Shown here piece by piece: positions 1 through 5,349 of a stretch of DNA of 6,447 bases. This DNA is from a bacterium (lineage in GTDB: Bacteria > Chloroflexota > Chloroflexia > Thermomicrobiales > UBA6265). Positions within the stretch are counted from its first letter, which is position 1. Every line of letters begins with the position of its first letter. A model generated the notes under the pieces. That model was not told the origin of the DNA. It saw only the letters and a program-made list of their open reading frames with translations, and made no database searches. The stretch covers positions 1 to 6,447 of the forward strand of contig JAPOLF010000112.1 of assembly GCA_029977305.1 (NCBI GenBank), read 5' to 3'. The translations under genes and the position numbers were made by a program.

Positions 1-91
1 GATCGGCTGAACGAACGTATCTCCCAAGCGTGTCGCTTGCGACAAGATTGCCCATAGCCGACAGTACCTTGACCAGCAGCTTTGCCGTCAC
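1..91 (-). CDS. Possible start of a further operon gene, cut by the left edge
   Basis: A reading frame opens with GTG at 91-89, overlapping the TGA stop of the HypE-like gene as GTGA, and stays open for 30 codons to the left edge. The peptide begins VTAKLLVKVLSAMGNLVASD. An in-frame ATG at 55-53 is an alternative start. There is no strong Shine-Dalgarno sequence before the GTG, and only a distant AAGG before the ATG. I do not recognise the family from 30 residues. Support comes from the GTGA overlap, which matches the coupled junctions elsewhere in this operon, and from the absence of stops. Thirty open codons could easily occur by chance in GC-rich DNA. Confidence 0.35.
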   Translation of the reverse strand, partial: MTAKLLVKVLSAMGNLVASDTLGRYVRSAD

Positions 92-1131
92 CCAGTGCTG
101 TGGATTGATGCCAAGGCCTTGCTGATCTCGTCGGTGGTCCATTCGGGGAGTTCGCGCTGACTGCCATTTTCCACCAGCACGCATCCGTATTCCGCCGGTG
201 TCAATTCGCCGAAGGCCACAAACGAGACACCCTTGCTCGCCGCGCGCGCGCACGCCTCAGCGACCGCCTCCGGGGCGACCGCGACCACGAGGGACCCCGA
301 CGCCAACATGCCGAGCGGATCCAAACCGAGCGCGTCCGCGATGGCAGCCGTCTCCGGATGCACCGGAATCGCCTCCCGTCGCACGATCACGCCGCATCCT
401 GCCGCCTCGGCCAGTTCGCGCACCCCGGTGGCGATGCCGCCCTCGGTAGGATCATGGAACGCGTGGACGCCCGGCGTCCCGATCAGTGCGGAGACCGCAT
501 TGGCGACCGAGATGCCGGGATCGACCATCAGTCGCTTCGCGGAGGCGACAATATCCGGACCAAGGATCCCGGTGAGGGCCTCAGACCGCTCGTTCGCCAG
601 GAGCGCGGTACCTTCGAGGGCGATGCTCCCCGAAAGCAGGAGCGCGTCTCCCGGACGTGCCGCACCAGGTCGCACCAAGGTCTCTCGGGTTGCCTCGCCG
701 AGCATCATCCCGACGAGCACCGGGCGATCGACGCTGGTGGTGACCTCCGTGTGACCGCCAATCAATCCGATGCCGCGGCGGACGCAAGCCTCACCGAGTT
801 GTCCGAAGAGATGCTCGACCTCTTCATCGGTGGTCCCAACCGGTAGCAATGAGGTGACCAGCAACCATTTCGGGGTCGCGCCGAGACAAGCGATGTCGTT
901 GGCGTTCACGTCCACCAGGTAGGCGGGGGCATCGTGGGTGGCGAAGGTGATCGGATCGGTCTTCGCCACCAGGATGGCGGCGCCGATAGCAATCGCTGCG
1001 GCGTCTCGCCCGATCCCCGGTCCAACCAAGATGTCGCTGCCGCTCGCGCCGTGCGCAGCGATCAGGCGCGACAGCAGTGCAGCCGGAAGTTTGCCGACGT
1101 CGAGTCGGCTACCCCCGGGAGTGATTTCCAC
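88..1131 (-). CDS. HypE-like AIR synthase family ATP-binding protein
   Basis: From GTG 1131 this gives 347 residues, normal for the PurM/HypE/ThiL/SelD superfamily of enzymes that activate a substrate with ATP. Visible marks are a glycine-rich metal/nucleotide motif GPGIGRDAAAI (37-47), TDP (58-60), VNANDIACLGA (75-85), GGHTEVT (125-131), HDPTEGG (226-232) and GMLASGSL (274-281). It resembles the COG0309 (HypE) branch. True HypE ends in a cysteine, usually PRIC, that carries the cyano group for NiFe-hydrogenase. This protein ends in HSTG, and no hyp or hydrogenase gene is nearby, so I would not call it hypE; its substrate is unknown. The frame is open back to an ATG at 1260, but that would overlap the end of xseB and add a low-complexity Arg/Ser/Pro stretch. 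The GTG has an AAAGG seven bases upstream. The gene lies 76 nt after xseB. Family assignment is firm, function is not. Confidence 0.88.
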   Translation of the reverse strand: MEITPGGSRLDVGKLPAALLSRLIAAHGASGSDILVGPGIGRDAAAIAIGAAILVAKTDPITFATHDAPAYLVDVNANDIACLGATPKWLLVTSLLPVGTTDEEVEHLFGQLGEACVRRGIGLIGGHTEVTTSVDRPVLVGMMLGEATRETLVRPGAARPGDALLLSGSIALEGTALLANERSEALTGILGPDIVASAKRLMVDPGISVANAVSALIGTPGVHAFHDPTEGGIATGVRELAEAAGCGVIVRREAIPVHPETAAIADALGLDPLGMLASGSLVVAVAPEAVAEACARAASKGVSFVAFGELTPAEYGCVLVENGSQRELPEWTTDEISKALASIHSTG

Positions 1132-1138
1132 GATGCAA

Positions 1139-1144
1139 CCTTTC
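1139..1144 (-). promoter_or_regulatory. Ribosome binding site that sets the GTG start of the HypE-like gene
   Basis: GAAAGG on the minus strand, seven bases before GTG 1131. It supports the GTG start over the upstream ATG at 1260. The protein also begins to look like its family (DVGKLPAALLSRLIAAHG) only after this GTG. Confidence 0.55.
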
Positions 1145-1157
1145 GACGTGACGGGAG

Positions 1158-1179
1158 AATCGGGCCACCGCGCCCGATT
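1158..1179 (-). other. Intergenic stem-loop between xseB and the HypE-like gene
   Basis: AATCGGGC and GCCCGATT form a perfect 8-bp stem around a 6-base loop, inside the 76-nt gap and 27 bases upstream of the GTG start. On the transcribed strand it is followed by CTCCCGTC, with no U-tract, so it is not a standard intrinsic terminator. It might protect mRNA ends, be a processing site or weakly attenuate the last genes. It could also be chance. Confidence 0.4.
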
Positions 1180-1207
1180 TCCTGCAATTGCGCCCGGGTC
1201 CGGCGGA

Positions 1208-1474
1208 CTAGAACGCGTCGTCCTCGTCCTCAGACTCCATGCTACCGAATTCGCTGTCAATCAGGCTGACACGGAGTTCCGCGTCGCGCAAGAGTTCTTC
1301 GCACCGCGCGGCCAATTTCAGGCCCAATTCGTACACCGCCACGGATTCCGCGAGGGTGAGATCTCCGCTTCGGAGCATCTCCACCGATTCCGCGAGCGCA
1401 GCCTCGACCGGTTCATAGTCCTTGGCTTTGAGTGCACGGGATAACTCCGCCAATCGTTCCTTGACCTCGGCCAT
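1208..1474 (-). CDS. xseB: Exodeoxyribonuclease VII small subunit
   Basis: An 88-residue protein of the usual XseB size. Exonuclease VII degrades single-stranded DNA from both ends into oligonucleotides, and several small XseB chains assemble on each XseA. The signature is the helical hairpin at about residues 20-70: YEPVEAALAESVEMLRSGDLTLAESVAVYELGLKLAARCEELLRDAE, matching the family pattern of LESGDLSLEESL followed by YE-G--LA--CE--L--AE. The last 15 residues are very acidic (SMESEDEDDAF), which is common in this family. The ATG shares its A with the xseA stop (TGATG), and a strong GAGGAGG at 1481-1487 lies six bases upstream inside xseA. Large and small subunits are therefore likely made by coupled translation. 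Identity is secure from sequence and neighbour. Confidence 0.95.
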   Translation of the reverse strand: MAEVKERLAELSRALKAKDYEPVEAALAESVEMLRSGDLTLAESVAVYELGLKLAARCEELLRDAELRVSLIDSEFGSMESEDEDDAF

Positions 1475-2691
1475 CAGCGTCCTCCTCGAGGTGATCCGGG
1501 CGTCTGTTGGTGAATGGTGGCAGCAGCGCTGCCATCAGCCACCGTGATGCGCACATCCGCGCCGGGAACCATGTCTGACACCGAGCTGAGCGTGCGTCCC
1601 GAAGCGGCATCGGCGATCACCGCGTATCCGCGGGCAAGGACATCGAGGGGACTCAACGCGTCGAGCAATGAGGTTGCCTGCGAGACCGTCCCGCGTCGGC
1701 GGTTCAACAGCATCGTCACGATCCCGCTCAACGCTTGGCGCTGGGCGTCAAGGTTCGAGCGCGACCATTCGATGTGCTCCGAGGGAGAGAACGTCACCAA
1801 CGCCTCAGATAATGCCGCCAGGCGATCGCCAGAGGCGGCGAGCGTCGATGCCATCATGGCTTCAATGAGGGTTCGACTTCTCGCGACATCACGCAAGATG
1901 TCATCGCGATCGAGCGACACCAATTCGGCAGCAACTGAAGGGGTCGCTGCGCGCACGTCAGCAACCATGTCGGCGATCGTGGTGTCGGTTTCGTGACCCA
2001 CACCGGTGACCACGGGCACGGGAGACGCATAAATCGCCCGCGCCACAATCTCGGTGTCAAAGGCTGAGAGGTCCTCCTTCGACCCACCACCACGCGCGAG
2101 GATGATCACCTCGGCTCGCCCATCAGCGGCGAGCAGATCAAACGCATCACGGATGCTCTCTGGAGCCCCCTCTCCTTGCACTCTGGTCGGAGCCAAAAGG
2201 AGTTCGGTCATCGGATACCGACGCTCGAGCACGGTGCGTACATCGTGTAAGACCGCGCCCTGCTCCGAAGTGATGATGCCGATAAATTTCGGCCCGCGCG
2301 GAAGTGGACGTTTGCGGGCATCAGAGAACAACCCCTCCGCCTCGAGACGCATCCGGAGACGCTCCAATTCGAGCGAGACCAGTCCGATCCCCTGTCGCTG
2401 CACGACATCAACCTTCAGCGAGAGTTTGCCGAATGGGGCGTAGTAGTCGACGTAGCCGTGGACGCTGACCTTCTGCCCGTCTTCCGGGGTGACCCGTTGG
2501 CGCATCAGTGCAGTCTTGAAGAGGGAGCAGGGGAGTTTGACGTCACCATCAATGAGGTCGAAGTACATGTTGCCGCGCACATTGCGCGCGCCGCTCACTT
2601 CGCCCGTGACCCAGACATCAGACAGGATCAAGTCGCTGGCGAGGACCTGGTTCAAGTACTTGGCGAACTCCCCGACCGAGAGCTCCTGCAC
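1474..2691 (-). CDS. xseA: Exodeoxyribonuclease VII large subunit
   Basis: The catalytic subunit of exonuclease VII, 405 residues, within the family's range. Residues 1-100 form the OB-fold that binds single-stranded DNA, including VWVTGEVSGARNVRGNMYFDL (26-46) and the CSLFK segment. The catalytic domain follows: GPKFIGIITSEQGAVLHDV (133-151), VIILARGGGSKEDLSAFD (195-212), and VVTGVGHETDTTIADMVADVRAATPSVAAE (227-256), with the conserved GHETD and the A-TPSAAAE-type motif. A long helical region comes next, then the C-terminal signature LSPLDVLARGYAVI (346-359), which contacts the small subunit. The start is GTG at 2691, two bases after the accB stop, with GGAG at 2699-2702 seven bases upstream. 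Residues QELSVGEFAKYLNQVL match the family N-terminus, so this start looks right. xseB follows directly. In many genomes nusB or folD precedes xseA; here accB does. Confidence 0.97.
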   Translation of the reverse strand: MQELSVGEFAKYLNQVLASDLILSDVWVTGEVSGARNVRGNMYFDLIDGDVKLPCSLFKTALMRQRVTPEDGQKVSVHGYVDYYAPFGKLSLKVDVVQRQGIGLVSLELERLRMRLEAEGLFSDARKRPLPRGPKFIGIITSEQGAVLHDVRTVLERRYPMTELLLAPTRVQGEGAPESIRDAFDLLAADGRAEVIILARGGGSKEDLSAFDTEIVARAIYASPVPVVTGVGHETDTTIADMVADVRAATPSVAAELVSLDRDDILRDVARSRTLIEAMMASTLAASGDRLAALSEALVTFSPSEHIEWSRSNLDAQRQALSGIVTMLLNRRRGTVSQATSLLDALSPLDVLARGYAVIADAASGRTLSSVSDMVPGADVRITVADGSAAATIHQQTPGSPRGGR

Positions 2692-2693
2692 CT

Positions 2694-3164
2694 TTAGGCT
2701 CCGCCGATGCGGATCCGCACCAGCGGGGATCCGTACTCCACCGGTTGGCCGTTCTGGGCGACAACCTCGGTGACGACACCGCCGCGGTCGGCGGCGATCT
2801 CGTTCATGATCTTCATCGCCTCGATGATGCAGATGGTCTGGCCTGCGGCGACGACATCGCCGACCTCGACGAACGGCGGCGTCCCGGGCGAGGCCGAAGC
2901 GTAGAAGGTGCCGATCATCGGCGCGGCCACGGCGTGATCATTCGATGCTGCCACCGGTTCGGGAGTAGCTGCCTCGGCGACGGGCCACGGCATCGCCGCT
3001 GGGGCGGTGGCAGGCGCTCCGCCCCGCAATCGCACGCTGACGTCACCGAACGACACATCCAATTCGGACATGCCGCCTGATCGCATCATGGCGATCAGCC
3101 CGCGAACGAGGCTCTCGACCTCGGTCGAAGAGGGAACTGGGTGACGATCGTGCGATCCAGCCAT
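2694..3164 (-). CDS. accB: Biotin carboxyl carrier protein of acetyl-CoA carboxylase
   Basis: A 156-residue BCCP, which carries the biotin that shuttles carboxyl groups from biotin carboxylase (AccC) to the carboxyltransferase (AccA/AccD), making malonyl-CoA for fatty-acid synthesis. Residues 15-48 are the N-terminal segment (VESLVRGLIAMMRSGGMSELDV and following), then an Ala/Pro-rich flexible linker at about 49-80. The biotinyl domain runs from APMIGTFYAS (81-90) through FVEVGDVV to EAMKIMNEI (115-123), in which Lys118 is the expected biotinylation site, and ends with GQPVEYGSPLVRIR. The SASPGTPP segment occupies the place of the thumb of E. coli BCCP. The ATG follows the efp stop immediately (TAAATG), with GGGTGAG at 3169-3175. 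The usual partner accC is not downstream, so biotin carboxylase must be encoded elsewhere. Confidence 0.97.
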   Translation of the reverse strand: MAGSHDRHPVPSSTEVESLVRGLIAMMRSGGMSELDVSFGDVSVRLRGGAPATAPAAMPWPVAEAATPEPVAASNDHAVAAPMIGTFYASASPGTPPFVEVGDVVAAGQTICIIEAMKIMNEIAADRGGVVTEVVAQNGQPVEYGSPLVRIRIGGA

Positions 3165-3725
3165 TTAGCTCACCCGCTCGATGTACTCGCCGGTCCGCGT
3201 GTCGACCTTGAGTCGATCGCCGATGTTCACGAAGAGCGGCACCGAGACCACCAACCCGGTTTCGAGGGTGGCAGGCTTGGTCGCGCCACTGGCAGTATCG
3301 CCCTTGAGCCCCGGATCCGTCTCGGAGACCACCAAGATGACGGCCGTGGGCAGTTCGATGTCGATCGGCTCCTCGCCGAACACCATCAGATCGACGATGT
3401 CCTGTTCCTTGAGGAACTTCAGCGCCTCGCCGACCGCGGCCTCGTTGAGGAAGATCTGGTCGAACGACTCGGTGTCCATGAACACGTAGTGCTCACCATC
3501 CGGGTAGAGGTATTGCACGTGCCGGCGCTCGAGGCGGACAGCGCTGAACTTCGCGCCGGCCTGCACCGTGTGCTGCGTGAGCGCGCCGGTGCGGAGGTCG
3601 CGCAGCGTCATCCGGAGCTGCGCCGAGCCGCGACCCTGCTTGTTGTGCGAGAAGTCGACGACCTTGAGCAGCCGCCCATCCATCTCGAAGGTCGAGCCCT
3701 TGCGAATGTCACCCGTGTCGATCAT
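3165..3725 (-). CDS. efp: Translation elongation factor P
   Basis: A 186-residue EF-P, the tRNA-shaped factor that binds between the P and E sites and helps ribosomes stalled on consecutive prolines. The N-terminal KOW-like domain holds the loop KQGRGSAQ (29-36). Domain II carries YLYPDGEHYVFMDTESFDQI. The C-terminal OB domain carries the family signature KPATLETGLVVSVPLFVNIGDRLKVDTRTGEY. The loop tip is Arg32, where E. coli has the lysine that is beta-lysylated. The loop resembles Thermus-type EF-P more than the Pseudomonas type that is rhamnosylated by EarP, and no modification enzyme is encoded nearby. Start ATG 3725; the best Shine-Dalgarno sequence is AAGGGAG at 3738-3744, a somewhat long 12-base spacing. 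It lies 36 nt after the peptidase gene and abuts accB. Confidence 0.98.
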   Translation of the reverse strand: MIDTGDIRKGSTFEMDGRLLKVVDFSHNKQGRGSAQLRMTLRDLRTGALTQHTVQAGAKFSAVRLERRHVQYLYPDGEHYVFMDTESFDQIFLNEAAVGEALKFLKEQDIVDLMVFGEEPIDIELPTAVILVVSETDPGLKGDTASGATKPATLETGLVVSVPLFVNIGDRLKVDTRTGEYIERVS

Positions 3726-3761
3726 GAGACCTGTGCGCTCCCTTCGTTCCTCGACGAAACC

Positions 3762-4871
3762 TTAGACCTGCCAGATCGGTGCATTGGTCAGAACCCGCGC
3801 ACCATCCGATTCGATCACCACCACATCCTCGATCCGCACGCCACCCCACTCGGGGAGGTAGATGCCCGGTTCAATCGTCACCACCTGGCCGACGACCAAC
3901 GGATCGGTGTTGCCTTCGCGCAGCGAGGGCGCCTCGTGCACCTTGATGCCCAGACCGTGGCCGAGACTGTGCGTGAAGCGATCCCCGTAACCCGCGTCCT
4001 TGATCACCGTGCGCGCCAACGCATCGGCCTCCCCGCCGGTCATTCCGGCTCGGATGCCAGCAATCGCGGCGCGATTCGCCGCCAGCACCGTAGTGTAAAT
4101 GGTCCGCAGTTGCGCCGTCGGCTCACCCACCCAGACCGTGCGTGTCAGGTCTGCGTTATACCCGCGCACCCGAGCTCCCATGTCGATGATGATGGGTTCG
4201 CCCTCGACGATTTCGCGGCTCGATGGCTCGTGATGGGGCCGGGCGGCGTAGGGACCACTGGCGACGATCGTGCCAAACCCGGGGCCATCTGCTCCGAGGT
4301 CACGCATGGACTGGTCGAGCAGCGCGGCGATGTGCAGTTCGGTCATGCCGGGCTTGAGTTGCGCGGTGACGGTCTCCATCGCCTCGTCGGTGATTCGCAT
4401 CGCCTCGCGCATCGTGGCGAGTTCCCCCGGATCCTTGGAGGCCCGCAGGGTGTCCACGTGGCTCCCGACATGAACGAAGGTGATCGCCCCGTCCGATCCC
4501 GTCTCGAAACCCTGGAGCGACGCCACCGTCAGGGCATCCTCCTCGATCCCGACGTTGCGGTATCCCGCCTCTTGCAGGCGCTTCCCAACGGCCTTCGTCC
4601 ACGGCCGCCCCCAATCGGCGGCTGAGACTTCCGGGGCAACCAGTGCCTCGGCCATCGGCAGATTCACGATGCTGGTGAGAAACACCGCCCCCGACGAGTC
4701 GACCAACAGCACCCCGGACGATTCGTCCGGTCCGTGGTCGTCGGTGTGGAATCCGGAGAGGTAGGAGCGGTTCGCGGGGTGGCTCACGATCACGGCATCG
4801 AGGCCTTGGTCGCGAAGCAGTTGCTGGGCACGCTCGATGCGGCCGGCGACGGATGCGGCTTTCTGGGTCAT
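3762..4871 (-). CDS. M24 family Xaa-Pro peptidase (aminopeptidase P / prolidase type)
   Basis: A 369-residue cytosolic metallopeptidase with no signal peptide, expected to cleave an N-terminal residue from proline (Xaa-Pro-peptide) or Xaa-Pro dipeptides. The N-terminal creatinase-like domain (about 10-135) includes RIERAQQLLRDQGLDAVIVSHPANRSYLSGF. The pita-bread catalytic domain follows. All five metal ligands are visible: Asp230 (IIIDMGA), Asp241 (GYNADLTRT), His305 (HSLGHGLGI), Glu334 (TIEPGIYLP) and Glu348 (GGVRIEDVV). The conserved substrate-side histidine segment RPHHEPS is at 211-217 and HEAP at 312-315. The length suits the short PepP/PepQ-like type found next to efp in many bacteria. 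Sequence reading alone cannot separate aminopeptidase P from prolidase. The ATG overlaps the aroQ stop as ATGA, with GGAG at 4879-4882. Placement beside EF-P, another proline-related function, is a recurrent neighbourhood. Confidence 0.95.
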   Translation of the reverse strand: MTQKAASVAGRIERAQQLLRDQGLDAVIVSHPANRSYLSGFHTDDHGPDESSGVLLVDSSGAVFLTSIVNLPMAEALVAPEVSAADWGRPWTKAVGKRLQEAGYRNVGIEEDALTVASLQGFETGSDGAITFVHVGSHVDTLRASKDPGELATMREAMRITDEAMETVTAQLKPGMTELHIAALLDQSMRDLGADGPGFGTIVASGPYAARPHHEPSSREIVEGEPIIIDMGARVRGYNADLTRTVWVGEPTAQLRTIYTTVLAANRAAIAGIRAGMTGGEADALARTVIKDAGYGDRFTHSLGHGLGIKVHEAPSLREGNTDPLVVGQVVTIEPGIYLPEWGGVRIEDVVVIESDGARVLTNAPIWQV

Positions 4872-5320
4872 GAAGAGGCTCCAAACAGGTAACGCACAGC
4901 CAACAGATAGCCGTCCGGACCGAATCCCGCGATCTGTCCAATGGCAACCGGTGCCACCACTGAATGATGCCGGAATTCCTCCCGCGCGTGAATGTTGGAG
5001 AGGTGCACCTCGACGGTTGTCACCCCGACGCTGCTGATCGCATCGCGCAGGGCAATGCTGTAGTGGGTGAGCGCACCGGGATTGATGATCATCCCGCGCG
5101 CGGTCGGACCATGCTGCTGGATCAGGTCAACCAACTCTCCCTCATGGTTGGACTGGAATGCCAACACCTTGGTCTCGGCAGACAACGTGTGAACGAGGGC
5201 CCGCACCGAGTCTTCGATCTCAGCCAACGTCACGGTCCCGTAGACACCCGGTTCCCTCGTGCCGAGCAGATTGAGATTCGGTCCATTGAGGAGCAGAAGC
5301 GATCCCGTCGATTTGCTCAT
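4868..5320 (-). CDS. aroQ: 3-Dehydroquinate dehydratase, type II
   Basis: A 150-residue type II dehydroquinase, which converts 3-dehydroquinate to 3-dehydroshikimate in the shikimate pathway; the family is typically about 140-150 residues and forms dodecamers. Motifs from the chosen start: LLLNGPNLNLLGTREPGVYG (9-28) with the flexible lid and the expected catalytic Arg22 and Tyr27; QSNHEGELVDLI (56-67); IINPGALTHYSIALRDAI (78-95) with Asn80 and the general-acid region His86; EVHLSNIHAREEFRHHS (104-120) with His106 and Arg113; then GFGPDGYLLAVRYL. All key residues appear intact. An in-frame ATG at 5350 would overlap the uvrB stop (TAATG) and add a charged [11 protein letters not shown] prefer ATG 5320 because GAGGA lies seven bases upstream and the length fits. 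The gene overlaps the peptidase start by four bases. Confidence 0.96.
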   Translation of the reverse strand: MSKSTGSLLLLNGPNLNLLGTREPGVYGTVTLAEIEDSVRALVHTLSAETKVLAFQSNHEGELVDLIQQHGPTARGMIINPGALTHYSIALRDAISSVGVTTVEVHLSNIHAREEFRHHSVVAPVAIGQIAGFGPDGYLLAVRYLFGASS

Positions 5321-5327
5321 CGGTTCA

Positions 5328-5332
5328 TCCTC
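5328..5332 (-). promoter_or_regulatory. Ribosome binding site that favours the inner aroQ start
   Basis: GAGGA seven bases before ATG 5320. The outer ATG at 5350 has only the weak TTGGGATA before it. A comparison of aroQ N-termini in close relatives, or N-terminal peptides, would decide. Confidence 0.55.
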
Positions 5333-5349
5333 ATGCCTGCGTACCCGCA

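Noticed and set aside
233..754. A 173-codon plus-strand frame opposite the HypE-like gene
   Set aside because: It is rich in Ala, Ser, Arg and Pro with no family features and lies wholly opposite a gene with intact motifs. It is a shadow frame.
1132..1260. Extension of the HypE-like gene to the upstream ATG at 1260
   Set aside because: It would overlap the end of xseB by about 50 bases and add 43 low-complexity residues unlike the family. The GTG at 1131 has a better ribosome binding site.
2710..2733. A 7-bp inverted repeat containing two GGATCC sites near the end of accB
   Set aside because: It lies inside codons for the conserved biotinyl-domain end (YGSPLVRIR) and has no U-tract. It is most likely a coding coincidence.
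3141..4625. A 494-codon open frame on the plus strand opposite efp and the M24 peptidase gene
   Set aside because: It is long but antisense to two clearly conserved genes. Its Arg/His/Asp-rich composition with no recognisable motif is typical of mirror frames in GC-rich DNA.
5317..5334. A five-codon open frame (MRMNR) ending across the aroQ start
   Set aside because: It is too short to support as a leader peptide. Its ATG and stop arise from the ribosome binding site and start of aroQ.
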